Below, in pieces: positions 8,501 to 21,122 of a DNA stretch of 64,000 nt. The notes under the pieces were generated by a model. That model worked only from the letters and a program-made list of their open reading frames with translations. It was not told where the DNA came from and made no database searches. Numbering within the stretch: position 1 is the stretch's first letter; each line of letters begins with the position of its first letter. A program made the translations under genes and the position numbers. Location of the stretch: positions 226,861 to 290,860 of the forward strand of contig NZ_JRHN01000044.1 in NCBI RefSeq assembly GCF_001299635.1, in the 5' to 3' direction. The stretch comes from Clostridioides difficile (GTDB lineage Bacteria; Bacillota; Clostridia; Peptostreptococcales; Peptostreptococcaceae).

Positions 8501-8526
8501 TTGTATTATAACATAGGCTCAAAAAG

Positions 8527-8580
8527 TGACCACTGGTCGAAAACATGATACAATAAAGAAAATCTGACCATCGGTCGAAA
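8527..8580. promoter_or_regulatory. Paired TetR-type operators
   Basis: TGACCACTGGTCGAAA (8527-8542) and TGACCATCGGTCGAAA (8565-8580) are direct copies, each holding an inverted repeat GACC-N3-GGTC, 38 bases apart centre to centre. They lie between the TetR remnant and the truncated methyltransferase, where a self-regulated TetR repressor would bind. Confidence 0.65.
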
Positions 8581-8612
8581 AATATTTGGGATATGAGAAT
8601 TGAAAAGGAATA

Positions 8613-8888
8613 TTGGTCACAACAGGAATTTATGGACATATAAGACATCCACAATATACAGGATTTTTACTAATAACACTTGGTATGATATTTGAATGGG
8701 CGACTATTCCCCTTTTAATCATGTGGCCTATATTAGTAGTTGTATATTATAGATTAGCAAGGAAAGAAGAAAATGAAATGATAAATGAATTTGGGGATAA
8801 TTATATTACTTACCGTAAAAAAACTGGAATGTTTCTTCCTAAAATATCACTTAAAAAAGATATTCAAAATACAGAAACAAAATTTTAA
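8613..8888 (+). pseudogene. Isoprenylcysteine methyltransferase-like membrane protein, C-terminal fragment
   Basis: Frame of 91 codons opening at a TTG without a good ribosome-binding site. TTGIYGHIRHPQYTGFLL is the hallmark SAM-binding block of the ICMT/PEMT methyltransferase family (G-x-Y-x-x-x-R-H-P-x-Y-x-G). It is followed by two hydrophobic segments and EENEMINEFGDNYITYRKKT, which matches the family's C-terminus. Complete members are about 180-220 aa, so the N-terminal helices are missing. A frame just upstream (ATG 8593, IEKEYWS) resembles the segment normally preceding this block, suggesting an internal deletion. Probably non-functional. Confidence 0.75.
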
Positions 8889-8907
8889 TATTTTATAGAA
8901 AAAGGAG

Positions 8908-8949
8908 GTGTCTCAAATGAACTTTTTAGTTCATGAGGCACTCTTTTTT
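8908..8949 (+). terminator. Intrinsic terminator
   Basis: GTGTCTCAAATGAACT / AGTTCATGAGGCAC stem with a 4-T loop and a run of six T, 20 bases after the methyltransferase remnant. Confidence 0.85.
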
Positions 8950-8985
8950 GTATGAAATCAAATATATTTTTATCATTTCAACAAT

Positions 8986-9026
8986 AAAAAAGAGGCTTAT
9001 CTCTATTTTGAGACAGCCTCTTTTTA
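8986..9026 (-). terminator. Intrinsic terminator of nifJ
   Basis: AAAAAAGAGGCT / AGCCTCTTTTT arms around a 17-base loop; on the minus strand the stem is followed by a T-run, 40 bases beyond the nifJ stop. Confidence 0.88.
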
Positions 9027-9065
9027 TCAAATCTATATTTTACATAAGCTTATAACATTTTAATA

Positions 9066-13069
<4,004 letters not shown>

Positions 13070-13105
13070 AAAAAATATGCTAGCAAATAGAACATCCACT
13101 AGCAT
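13070..13105 (-). terminator. Intrinsic terminator of the PduL gene
   Basis: ATGCTAG / CTAGCAT stem; on the minus strand it is followed by a run of T. It lies 18 bases beyond the PduL stop. Confidence 0.85.
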
Positions 13106-13122
13106 AAACTTCATTTATAATA

Positions 13123-13692
13123 TTAGTCAACTATTAATTCTACTAACTCTCCATTTTTAACACCAGCTGCATTTCCTTCTTCCATATCAACATGCATTTC
13201 TAGATTGAAGCTATCACTAGCTCTTACTAATACATTTTCAAATACTAATGCTCTTGGTCCAGAAGTTTTAACTTTTACTATTTGCTTATCAGCTACACCA
13301 AATTTAGCAGCGTCTTCATTGCTCATATGTATATGTCTAGAAGCAACTATAACTCCTTCTTTCATTTCTACTTCTCCAGCAGGTCCTACTAATTTAACAC
13401 CTGGAGTTCCAGCTATATCACCAGATTCTTTTATTGGTGCTTTTACTCCTAATGGGAAACCATCTGCTAAAGATATTTCAACTTGAGTATGAGCTCTAGC
13501 TGGTCCTAATACTCTAACTCCTTTTAAAGTTCCTTTTGGGCCTACTAAATCTACTTTTTCTTCACAGGCATATTGTCCTGGTTGAGATAATGGTTTAAAT
13601 TTAGTTAATTCATGACCTGCCCCAAATAATACGTCTATATCAGCTTGACTTAAATGAACATGTTTATTAGATAATGCTATTGGTAATTTCAT
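13123..13692 (-). CDS. pduL: PduL-type phosphate acyltransferase (phosphotransacetylase/propanoyltransferase)
   Basis: Converts acyl-CoA (acetyl- or propionyl-CoA) and phosphate to acyl-phosphate, 189 aa, the usual length without an encapsulation tail. The two PduL domains show the metal-binding histidine motifs SNKHVHLSQADID (about residues 8-20) and ASRHIHMSNEDA (about 117-128). GPARAHTQVEIS and NLEMHVDMEEGNAAG also match; the latter carries another metal ligand His. There are no microcompartment genes nearby. Its position beside nifJ suggests it acts on acetyl-CoA from pyruvate, feeding acetate kinase for ATP. AGGAGG precedes the ATG. Substrate preference is inference. Confidence 0.92.
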   Translation of the reverse strand: MKLPIALSNKHVHLSQADIDVLFGAGHELTKFKPLSQPGQYACEEKVDLVGPKGTLKGVRVLGPARAHTQVEISLADGFPLGVKAPIKESGDIAGTPGVKLVGPAGEVEMKEGVIVASRHIHMSNEDAAKFGVADKQIVKVKTSGPRALVFENVLVRASDSFNLEMHVDMEEGNAAGVKNGELVELIVD

Positions 13693-13764
13693 TGAAATTC
13701 CCTCCTTTTAATTATTTTAAATTATTGCAATACAATTATACATAATATTACCTACAAAATCAAA

Positions 13765-14373
13765 TTATATTAAATCAATATATATCTTTAAATTTTTATA
13801 TATTATATCTTTAAATTCTTGATTATCCATATAAGGTATATTGTCTGTATTATTTAAATATATATTGTGTAAAAGTTTAGTATTTATACTCTTAAAGAAA
13901 AAATCCATGACAATCTGTCCACCTTTAAATTGTGAATCATAGGATTTACTACCTCCTACTGCAATATACATACCAACACGCTTCTTATTCCTATCAATTG
14001 AAGGCTTCTTTAACACATATTTACTTGCATATATAGCTTGAGTTCTATCAACAACAGTTTTTAATTTAGCTGAGATTGAATCAAAATGCACAGGGCTTAT
14101 GACTATAGTTCCTTTTGACTCATCAAACATTTTATATAATGGTTTCATGTCATCATTAAACTTACAAAAACCTGTTTTTTCACAAAATCCACATGCTGTA
14201 CAATATTCAATATCCATATCATATATATTAAATATTCTGCTACTCAATCCACTCTCTTCTAACTTAACCTTCACTTCATTTGCTATAAAACTGCAATTTT
14301 TATTATTTCTTGGGCTTCCATTTATTATAATAATCTCTGGACTTTTAAGTTCTTTTTTATCATTTAAATCCAT
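13765..14373 (-). CDS. Iron-sulfur flavoprotein / NAD(P)H-dependent FMN reductase-like protein
   Basis: Flavodoxin-fold redox protein, about 202 aa. IIINGSPRNNKNCSFIANEV is the FMN-phosphate loop. CTACGFCEKTGFCKFNDDM gives the compact cysteine cluster of archaeal/clostridial iron-sulfur flavoproteins, and GTIVISPVHFDSISAKLK is the family's second flavin block. It probably binds one FMN and one 4Fe-4S cluster and shuttles electrons in the cytosol. ATG 14373 is used; a TTG at 14379 is possible and closer to the AAAGGATAGG Shine-Dalgarno. It starts 8 bases after the phosphatase stop, so the two genes are probably one transcript. Partner and substrate are unknown. Confidence 0.8.
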   Translation of the reverse strand: MDLNDKKELKSPEIIIINGSPRNNKNCSFIANEVKVKLEESGLSSRIFNIYDMDIEYCTACGFCEKTGFCKFNDDMKPLYKMFDESKGTIVISPVHFDSISAKLKTVVDRTQAIYASKYVLKKPSIDRNKKRVGMYIAVGGSKSYDSQFKGGQIVMDFFFKSINTKLLHNIYLNNTDNIPYMDNQEFKDIIYKNLKIYIDLI

Positions 14374-14380
14374 AATCAAT

Positions 14381-16150
14381 CTACCTATCCTTTAACATAA
14401 CTATTAAAATATCATCATCATAATTATCTTTTGATGAGAAATTCTTTAAATCTAATTTTAAATTTTCTACTATTAACTGCTGATTTAATCTAAAGTTTTC
14501 TTTTAGAAAGTTTTCTAATCTATTTATACCATATTCTTCTTTTGACGTATTTTTTATCTCTAAAATTCCGTCAGTATACATACATACCATTGCATAATTT
14601 TCCATTGAAAGAGTATTATTTTCATAGGTAGCATCTTCCATTATTCCAATAGGTATCCCCTTTTTACAATTCAAATTATTTTCTATTGTCCCATTCTTCT
14701 TCACAAATACAGGGCTATAGTGACCAGCATTAGATATTGTAATAATATTTTCTTTAGTATCTATAATACCTATCAAACACGTTGTAAATACACCCATTTT
14801 ATCAAACTCATCATATAACATGCTATTTAAATGTGTCATTATTTCTCTTGGTGTATTATATTGATTACATAAGACTTTAAAAGCACCTTTTATCATCGCA
14901 ACAACATAATTTGATACCATTCCATGTCCCATTACATCAGCAACAATATAGACTATATGTTCATCATCTACTTTTGTGGCATAATAAAAATCTCCTCCTA
15001 CTACTCTCGCTGGTTTATGATAAAAATACAGTTCTTTATCTTCATTACAATCCATTTTTCCTTTGTCCATAATAAGTTGTTGCTGTTTATTTAATATATT
15101 CAACTCATTTTCAAGAACCTTATGTTTTACTTCTTTTTCATTATGCTCATATAATTGCATCCCAACAGAAACTTGTTTGGATAATATACTAAGAATATTT
15201 AAATCATCACTAGTATAGTTTTTGCTATTTGCACAAACTATACATCCTATAGTCTCATTCTTATCCTGAAGTTTATAATATATATAACTTTCCAAGTTTA
15301 TTCCTTTTTTTGAACATGGTTTTAAGTTATTTAGATATCCTCCTAATGACTCTTTCTTCAAAAATGTGTCAAGCATAGGGTATAAATTAGTTTTCTTTTT
15401 TTGCTCAGTATTATAACAGCTAAATATTTTATCCTTATTATCATGGCCAGTTATAATTATTAAAGCTTCTTTACTATTAGTAATGTTGCAAGCTTGTTTA
15501 CTTAAATTTTCTAAAAATCCATCTATACTCTTATTAAGGTATAATTTTTTAGTGGCTTCATTTATAGCACTTATCGAACCTCTTAACTTGTCAATTAAAA
15601 TTTGTACATTATTATTTTTATTAGTTATTTCTATTGATAAACTCAGAAGTGATGCAACAGAAGATATAAAGTCTATATCTTGTTCTGTTAAATAATCCTC
15701 CTCTTTTAAAAAACAAGTCATAAATCCAACAACTAAATTGTTTATTATAAAAGGAAAAACTATTCTCCCAATATAACCTTCAGATTTTGCTAAATCTCGT
15801 TCACCTTCAGCTCTAGAATCTTCAAATACATTTTTTACATATATTATCTTCTTTTCATTTACAGCTTCATGTATATATTCTGGATATGTGTCAAAATCAA
15901 TTTTTGCACCTTTAAGACTATTAATTGGAAAAATTTGAGGTACATATTCTAAGGTTTGTGAACATACTAAGTAGGCATGTTTAGAATCATTTTTATAGAA
16001 TAGATTTACACATGCCTTTGTAGGGTGAACAACCTCTAACATCTTTTCTATTATGTCATCTTTTATATTAAAAAAATCCGTAGATTCCGTCACCATAGCG
16101 GATATCTCCACTAAATTCTTCATTTTATAACTGCCATTAGTCATACTCAA
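14381..16150 (-). CDS. rsbZ: GAF-domain PP2C (SpoIIE-type) phosphatase, RsbZ-like
   Basis: 589 aa. Two GAF-type sensor domains (about residues 20-165 and 205-330) precede a PP2C/SpoIIE phosphatase domain (about 370-587). The latter carries ARVVGGDFYYATKVDDEHIV, VADVMGHGMVSNYVVAMIKG, SNAGHYSPVFV and VCMYTDGILEIKN; the Asp residues of GGDFY, ADVMGHG and YTDG are the metal ligands. Such enzymes dephosphorylate an anti-anti-sigma factor. In C. difficile a protein of this architecture (RsbZ) activates sigma-B by acting on RsbV; the name is given from that and from context. No rsbV/rsbW lies nearby, so it works in trans. The GAF domains presumably sense a small ligand or redox state. Confidence 0.82.
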   Translation of the reverse strand: MSMTNGSYKMKNLVEISAMVTESTDFFNIKDDIIEKMLEVVHPTKACVNLFYKNDSKHAYLVCSQTLEYVPQIFPINSLKGAKIDFDTYPEYIHEAVNEKKIIYVKNVFEDSRAEGERDLAKSEGYIGRIVFPFIINNLVVGFMTCFLKEEDYLTEQDIDFISSVASLLSLSIEITNKNNNVQILIDKLRGSISAINEATKKLYLNKSIDGFLENLSKQACNITNSKEALIIITGHDNKDKIFSCYNTEQKKKTNLYPMLDTFLKKESLGGYLNNLKPCSKKGINLESYIYYKLQDKNETIGCIVCANSKNYTSDDLNILSILSKQVSVGMQLYEHNEKEVKHKVLENELNILNKQQQLIMDKGKMDCNEDKELYFYHKPARVVGGDFYYATKVDDEHIVYIVADVMGHGMVSNYVVAMIKGAFKVLCNQYNTPREIMTHLNSMLYDEFDKMGVFTTCLIGIIDTKENIITISNAGHYSPVFVKKNGTIENNLNCKKGIPIGIMEDATYENNTLSMENYAMVCMYTDGILEIKNTSKEEYGINRLENFLKENFRLNQQLIVENLKLDLKNFSSKDNYDDDILIVMLKDR

Positions 16151-16186
16151 TTTCTCCCCCTATATATTAAACTATTTATTAGTATT

Positions 16187-16648
16187 TTAACATACATTCT
16201 TCATAGTAAAAACAAAAACAACGACAAAACTAGCAACTAATATCCAGTTAAATCCTGTCAATAATCCTATAAGAAGCAATGTAATTAATGCATTTAGACC
16301 TGTTCTTCCTTTTTCATCCATAAAAGTAATTTTAGATATGTCTATATTGTTCTTTACATTATTTATATGCTCTTTTACTTGTTCTTCCATATTTCTTTTA
16401 TATAAAATATAAACTACACCTACTAAAAATACACCCATGCCCAAAATCAAGTTTAAATTAAAAGCTACCATAAGTAATATTGAACCAAAAACTAACTTTA
16501 AAAGTTTAAAAAATACACTGTCTATTTTTAAAGTTATATTTCTGATTTCTTTACATTCATCTCTTAAAGAATATCCACTTGAATCTAAATTATTAATCTT
16601 TGTTTTTACAATTTCAGAATAAAAAAGCTTTATTATCCCATTTAACAT
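16187..16648 (-). CDS. Hypothetical membrane protein
   Basis: About 153 aa, not recognised. A Lys-rich N-terminus (IKLFYSEIVKTKINN) is followed by two close hydrophobic segments (about residues 50-80, LLKLVFGSILLMVAF and ILGMGVFLVGVVYIL), a charged middle, and two C-terminal hydrophobic segments (about 115-150). Initiation at 16648 gives 8 bases from AGGAG; upstream in-frame GTG/ATG codons overlap that site. It lies 36 bases upstream of the phosphatase gene on the same strand, so it may be first in that operon and could be part of the same stress-response module. No function is claimed. Confidence 0.65.
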   Translation of the reverse strand: MLNGIIKLFYSEIVKTKINNLDSSGYSLRDECKEIRNITLKIDSVFFKLLKLVFGSILLMVAFNLNLILGMGVFLVGVVYILYKRNMEEQVKEHINNVKNNIDISKITFMDEKGRTGLNALITLLLIGLLTGFNWILVASFVVVFVFTMKNVC

Positions 16649-16839
16649 TTTCATCACTCCTAAATATTTTACATATATTTGTAAGTTTTACAATTATAAT
16701 ATTTTTTATACTTGGTAATAATAAAAAATAACAAATATTTTATAATTTAGTATTTATTGTAAATAAGTTAGTTAAACTTTATAGACTAAGTATAGATTTC
16801 TAAAAATAAATATTTTTACAATTAAAAGGAAGTGGTTGT

Positions 16840-17301
16840 GTGCAAATAGAACAACTTGATTTAGAAACAAGAAATAAAATATACTGCTACACTAAAAAAA
16901 TACTTAGAAAATACCAAAAAGGTATAACATCTGGTAAATTAACGGCAGATAAATTTGCAGATAATATATTATCTCAAGGTTTCATTAGTAGTATACTTGA
17001 TGAAAAAATAATTAAGGAATACGACTTTAAGTTATCTTATATAGACTATATAGAAACTTTGATAAAAATACAAAATGAAAATTTATCTAACTCTAGAAAA
17101 AAATCTACTAAGACTGTAAAGTGTTTCAATATCTCTCAAATAATCCAATTAAAAAACTTACTAAATGATACAGGTTATAATTTATTGATTCCATATAAAT
17201 ACTTAACTCCTAAGGATATAGAAGGAATCGTTACTCTAATTAATACTGGGTCTATTGAGCTTGGAAATGAGAGAATCTATAATTATATATCAAAAGTATG
17301 A
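16840..17301 (+). CDS. Hypothetical cytoplasmic protein
   Basis: 153 aa, starting GTG at 16840 with AAAAGGAAG upstream. Not recognised. It is Lys/Ile/Asn-rich and mainly helical in appearance, without membrane segments or signal peptide. There is no cysteine cluster or nucleotide-binding motif. It stands alone between divergent genes and ends 17 bases before a strong hairpin terminator, so it is probably a monocistronic gene. Confidence 0.6.
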   Translation: MQIEQLDLETRNKIYCYTKKILRKYQKGITSGKLTADKFADNILSQGFISSILDEKIIKEYDFKLSYIDYIETLIKIQNENLSNSRKKSTKTVKCFNISQIIQLKNLLNDTGYNLLIPYKYLTPKDIEGIVTLINTGSIELGNERIYNYISKV

Positions 17302-17317
17302 TAATATAAAGCTATTA

Positions 17318-17374
17318 TAAAAAGGCAATTTATTTAATAAGAATTATTTTAATATTAAATAAATTGCCTTTTTA
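17318..17374. terminator. Bidirectional terminator
   Basis: Long stem AAAAAGGCAATTTATTTAATA / TATTAAATAAATTGCCTTTTT with A-run and T-run on either side. It serves the gene ending at 17301 and the small gene ending at 17394. Confidence 0.88.
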
Positions 17375-17393
17375 ATTTTTTAATTAAAGATTA

Positions 17394-17564
17394 TTATCCA
17401 AGAGCTTTTTCTAATTTAGATAAATGTTGTATTGGATAATATTTTAATAGCTCTTTAAATTGTTCTACTGATAAACCTTCTGTTGTTGTGTATATTCTTA
17501 TTTTTTCATCTAAATCACTATTAATAAATTTGTTTTTTAAATCCTCAAAATTTACACTACTCAT
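17394..17564 (-). CDS. Small hypothetical protein, 56 aa
   Basis: ATG at 17564 with AAGGAGTG 8 bases upstream, two stop codons at the end and the bidirectional terminator just beyond, so a real short gene is likely. The product begins MSSVNFEDLKNKFINSDLDE and ends LLKYYPIQHLSKLEKALG. It is acidic-helical, cytoplasmic and not recognised. Confidence 0.7.
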   Translation of the reverse strand: MSSVNFEDLKNKFINSDLDEKIRIYTTTEGLSVEQFKELLKYYPIQHLSKLEKALG

Positions 17565-17661
17565 TTTACATCACTCCTTATGTAACATATTCGTTTGTAT
17601 TATTTTATCCAAATTCATAAAATTTATTACATAAAAATGCACCTGTGTAAAATTTAATAAA

Positions 17662-17712
17662 AAAAAGCTATCTCAATTTAGAAATTACTTTCTATATTTG
17701 AGATAGCTTTAG
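17662..17712 (-). terminator. Intrinsic terminator of sspA
   Basis: AAAGCTATCTCAA / TTGAGATAGCTTT stem; on the minus strand a T-run follows. It lies about 40 bases after the sspA stop. Confidence 0.85.
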
Positions 17713-17753
17713 CTAAACTAATAGCCTAATAGTTATAAATAATTATTTATTAA

Positions 17754-17975
17754 CTATCTGTTGCTTTTTCCAGCCATTTGTTGTTCAGCCATTTCAACTA
17801 ATTTTTTAGTCATGTATCCACCTACATAACCATTTTCTCTTGCAGTAAGGTTTCCTTTATCAACTTGTTGATAATTACTCATACCAAGTTCGTTAGCTAT
17901 TTCTAATTTCATTTGGTTTAAAGCCTCTTTTGCTCCTGGTACTACTGTTCTGTTGTTGTTATTGTTACTTGCCAT
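17754..17975 (-). CDS. sspA: Alpha/beta-type small acid-soluble spore protein
   Basis: 73 aa, the normal length. It binds and protects spore DNA and is degraded at germination. KEALNQMKLEIANELGMS contains the cleavage site for the germination protease GPR (E-IA) and the first DNA-binding helix. GNLTARENGYVGGYMTKKLV is the strongly conserved second block. The N-terminal Asn run (SNNNNNR) is typical of clostridial SASPs. GGAAGG precedes the ATG. A promoter matching sigma-G lies about 50-75 bases upstream (18022-18050), consistent with forespore expression. Confidence 0.96.
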   Translation of the reverse strand: MASNNNNNRTVVPGAKEALNQMKLEIANELGMSNYQQVDKGNLTARENGYVGGYMTKKLVEMAEQQMAGKSNR

Positions 17976-18021
17976 GTTGATTACCTTCCTTCTGTTTAAT
18001 TTATTTTGTGTTGCTGATAAT

Positions 18022-18050
18022 ATTATGTGATTTTAAACATTTTTAATTCA
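18022..18050 (-). promoter_or_regulatory. Putative sigma-G promoter of sspA
   Basis: Minus strand TGAATT (18050-18045), 17 bases, CATAAT (18027-18022). This is close to the forespore sigma-G pattern TGAATA-N17/18-CATACTA and is placed 47 bases before the SASP start. Confidence 0.6.
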
Positions 18051-18058
18051 GGTAATTT

Positions 18059-19285
18059 TTAGCAATTAAAACCTGCCAAATATCCAGTAGAAAAAGCTAT
18101 TTGTAAATTGAATCCTCCTGTATATGCATCTATATCTATTATCTCTCCAGCAAAAAATAGACCTTCTATTAGTTTTGACTCCATTGTACTCGCATTTATC
18201 TCATTTACTTTTACACCACCAGAAGTTATTATAGCTTCATCAATAGGTCTGTATCTTTTTACAGGAAACTTTAAATTCTTTAGTAAATGCACTAAGTGTT
18301 TTCTCTGTTCTCTAGAAATTTGGTGAACAACTGTATCTGGATTAATCTCACTCAAATCTATTATTATAGGTATAAGTTTTTTTGGAAGTAAATCATCCAA
18401 TGCTTTTTCAAATTTTTTATTTGTATACTTTGCAAAATCTTTTTGAACTCTTTTATCCAACTTTTCTTCATCTAGTGCTGGTTTTAAATCTAAGAATATA
18501 GTGTAATTTTCTTTAGTTGTGTCTTTCATTCTACAACTTGCAGACTTAATTATAGGTCCATCTAAGCCAAACTTAGTAAATTCAAGTTCTCCAAAATCAC
18601 TGTAAACTTTCTTTTGTTTGCTATTAAATACTTTTATCTCAACATTTCTTAATGATAACTTTTCCAAATCTTTTATAAAGCCTTCTTGCACTTCAATACC
18701 AATTAAAGATGGTTTTGTATCTACAATGGTGTGACCTTGTGAAGCAGCAAATTTATATCCATCACCAGTAGAACCAGTAAGTGGATAACTTAATCCTCCA
18801 GTTGCTACTATAACCGAGTCACACTTAATTTCTTTTTTATTGGATAAAACTACTTTTTCAATTTTATTATTTTTAGATATTATTTTTTCCACTTTCGAAT
18901 TTAATAATATATCTACTTTTTTGTTTTTGAGTTGTTTTTCAAGAGCCTTTACAACATCAAATGCTTTATCACTTTCTGGGAATACTCTTTTTCCTCTTTC
19001 TGTTTTAGTTTTTACACCAAGATTATTAAACATGTTTATTACATCATCATTTGTAAAAGTATAAAAAGCACTATATAAAAATTTTCCATTTGTAGGAACA
19101 TTTTCTATTAATTCTTCTATATCACAAGCATTAGTTATATTACATCTACCTTTTCCTGTTATTGCAAGTTTTTTACCTAATTTATGATTTTTCTCAATCA
19201 ATGTTACATCAAATCCTCTTTCACATGCAGTTGATGCTGCTATCATCCCTGCTGGTCCGCCACCTATTACTACTACCTTCTTCAA
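18059..19285 (-). CDS. BaiN/YhiN-family flavoprotein (NAD(P)/FAD-dependent oxidoreductase)
   Basis: 408 aa. The N-terminal dinucleotide motif VVVIGGGPAGMIAASTACER binds FAD. The family hallmark GKKLAITGKGRCNITNACDI (about residues 41-60) follows, and a second FAD block SVIVATGGLSYPLTGSTGDG lies around 157-176. The C-terminus GLFFAGEIIDIDAYTGGFNL closes the FAD site. The protein belongs to the HI0933/YhiN family, which includes BaiN of bile-acid-dehydroxylating clostridia; most members are uncharacterised, and a bile-acid role here would be speculation. The stop lies 9 bases before the sspA promoter. Confidence 0.9.
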   Translation of the reverse strand: MKKVVVIGGGPAGMIAASTACERGFDVTLIEKNHKLGKKLAITGKGRCNITNACDIEELIENVPTNGKFLYSAFYTFTNDDVINMFNNLGVKTKTERGKRVFPESDKAFDVVKALEKQLKNKKVDILLNSKVEKIISKNNKIEKVVLSNKKEIKCDSVIVATGGLSYPLTGSTGDGYKFAASQGHTIVDTKPSLIGIEVQEGFIKDLEKLSLRNVEIKVFNSKQKKVYSDFGELEFTKFGLDGPIIKSASCRMKDTTKENYTIFLDLKPALDEEKLDKRVQKDFAKYTNKKFEKALDDLLPKKLIPIIIDLSEINPDTVVHQISREQRKHLVHLLKNLKFPVKRYRPIDEAIITSGGVKVNEINASTMESKLIEGLFFAGEIIDIDAYTGGFNLQIAFSTGYLAGFNC

Positions 19286-19344
19286 ATAATCACTCTTTTC
19301 TTCCCTTAATTTTTTAAGTTAAACTATTAATAAAGTAGTTTAGC

Positions 19345-20277
19345 TTAATTTAGCTTCAAAAGTTTAAATAATGCAGGAGCTCCTGCCACACCATAAAAAA
19401 CAACTACAGTATTCTTAATAAAGTTCATAAAAATTATACTCATATTAGAATCACTTAGATTTAAAGTAACAATTAACATTGAAATAAATACTTTAATCCC
19501 CATATATAACATGCCTATTGTTACTATCCCAACCAAAAACCTACATATTCTTGAAAATATTATATTTTTACTATTTTTATTTTTACTACTAAAATTAATT
19601 TTTTTGTTATTATTGTCTGTATTAAATCTAACAAATTTATCTTCAACTATATATCCAAATATAAACCCTACTATGATACCAAATTTTTCAAAATAGTCAG
19701 GGCTATTTAAAAATATAGCTATTATAACAAATGGTATAAGTAAAACCACAAGAAAAATATAATTTTTACTATCATCAATATAGTCAAATATTTTTACAAA
19801 TATAACTGTAAAAAATATACCTAAGGTCCACCCAGCTATTACATCTATAGGCCAATGAACTGCCAAATATAGTCTAGATAAACCAACACCTAATACCATT
19901 AATGCACCTATTAAATGAATGTATCTCTTTTTAAATATAGTCATAATACTAACCCAAAATGTAGTTGCAGTTTGAGTATGAGCACTTGGAAAAGAGTAAC
20001 CACCAGCAGTAGAAACTCTCAGTGACTCAAGACCTTTTATTCCTATTGGTCTAGGAGCTTTTACAAATTCTTTGATTCCTAAATTCACAACAAAATTTCC
20101 AATTATAGCAAACAATATTTTCTGCCCACATTTTTTATTTATACACCAGTAAATGATTGTTGTAATTAATATTAATAGTGGTGCTTCTGTACTTATTGTG
20201 AATACAAGAAATATAAAGTTCAAAATTGGATTTCTTAAATTTTGGAAAAATAATAATATACTTAATTGAATATCCAT
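19345..20277 (-). CDS. PAP2-family membrane phosphatase
   Basis: 310 aa integral membrane protein with about eight helices. The three PAP2 phosphatase signatures are KAPRPIGIKG (K-x6-R-P type), YSFPSAHTQTATTFW (PSGH-type block, here PSAH) and SRLYLAVHWPIDVIAGW (S-R-x5-H-x3-D). These give the catalytic His residues. The C-terminal part (about residues 205-310) is a less conserved Asn/Lys-rich loop and two more helices. It probably dephosphorylates a lipid phosphate such as undecaprenyl pyrophosphate or phosphatidic acid at the outer membrane face. No operon partner is evident. Confidence 0.87.
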   Translation of the reverse strand: MDIQLSILLFFQNLRNPILNFIFLVFTISTEAPLLILITTIIYWCINKKCGQKILFAIIGNFVVNLGIKEFVKAPRPIGIKGLESLRVSTAGGYSFPSAHTQTATTFWVSIMTIFKKRYIHLIGALMVLGVGLSRLYLAVHWPIDVIAGWTLGIFFTVIFVKIFDYIDDSKNYIFLVVLLIPFVIIAIFLNSPDYFEKFGIIVGFIFGYIVEDKFVRFNTDNNNKKINFSSKNKNSKNIIFSRICRFLVGIVTIGMLYMGIKVFISMLIVTLNLSDSNMSIIFMNFIKNTVVVFYGVAGAPALFKLLKLN

Positions 20278-20315
20278 ATAGAGGTCTCCTTTACTAATAT
20301 TTTATATACTTAATT

Positions 20316-20351
20316 AAAAAGCACTAAATCCCTTAGAGATTAGTGCTTTTA
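20316..20351 (-). terminator. Intrinsic terminator of hpt
   Basis: AAAAAGCACTAA / TTAGTGCTTTT stem with T-run on the minus strand, 16 bases after the hpt stop. Confidence 0.88.
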
Positions 20352-20366
20352 ATTCACATTTAAGTC

Positions 20367-20894
20367 TTATTCTACATCCTCAACTATACCTATATAAGGT
20401 AAATTTCTATACTTCTCAGCATAATCTATTCCATATCCAACAATAAATTTATCTTCAATAACAAATCCCACATAGTCTACAGGTATATTAGCTTTTCTTC
20501 TTTGAGGTTTATCAAGTAAAGTACATAGCTTTAGGCATTTTGGGCTTCTAGTCTTCAAAGCTGCGACTAGGTTACTTAATGTCAATCCAGAGTCTATTAT
20601 ATCCTCCACAATTAATACATTTTTTCCTTCAATGTCTACATCTAAATCTTTTAATATTTTAACTGTTCCAGAAGATTCTGTTGAACTGCCATAGCTTGTA
20701 ACGCTCATAAAATCTATATTTACATCTAAGTCTATACATCTTATTAAATCTGAAACAAATACACTAGCTCCTTTAAGGATACCTACTACTAGTAAATCTT
20801 CACCTTTAAAATCTTCTTCTATTTTTTTTCCTAATTCATAAACTTTTTCTTTTATTTGTTCTTCTGTCAACATTTTTCCTGTAATTTTGTACAT
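20367..20894 (-). CDS. hpt: Hypoxanthine phosphoribosyltransferase
   Basis: Purine-salvage enzyme, 175 aa, converting hypoxanthine or guanine plus PRPP to IMP or GMP. NVLIVEDIIDSGLTLSNLVAAL is the PRPP-binding loop, with the two acidic residues that bind ribose. GILKGASVFVSDLIR, the flexible-loop segment VTSYGSSTESSG and VDYVGFVIEDKFIVGYGID are the other family blocks; the last includes the base-specificity Lys and Val-Gly. A GGGAGGG ribosome-binding site precedes the ATG. It is monocistronic with its own terminator. Confidence 0.96.
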   Translation of the reverse strand: MYKITGKMLTEEQIKEKVYELGKKIEEDFKGEDLLVVGILKGASVFVSDLIRCIDLDVNIDFMSVTSYGSSTESSGTVKILKDLDVDIEGKNVLIVEDIIDSGLTLSNLVAALKTRSPKCLKLCTLLDKPQRRKANIPVDYVGFVIEDKFIVGYGIDYAEKYRNLPYIGIVEDVE

Positions 20895-21122
20895 CTTGTA
20901 CCCTCCCGCTTTCCATCTATTAACCTATATATTATAGCATACCAAAATATCAATTAAAATATTTTTCATCATTTTTAAACGTAAAGTAACAGCTTATCCA
21001 TACTTTTTTGCTTTTTATCTTAAAAATTTGGAATAAACATTCCTTTGTATTATAATCTATATGTACATGTATTAATCAGTTATTTTTATCAATTATATAA
21101 TTTTATTTTTGGAGGTACTTTT

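Noticed and set aside
18059..19285. Bile-acid pathway role for the BaiN-family flavoprotein
   Set aside because: The family is broad and no other bai-like gene is present, so only the fold and cofactor are claimed.
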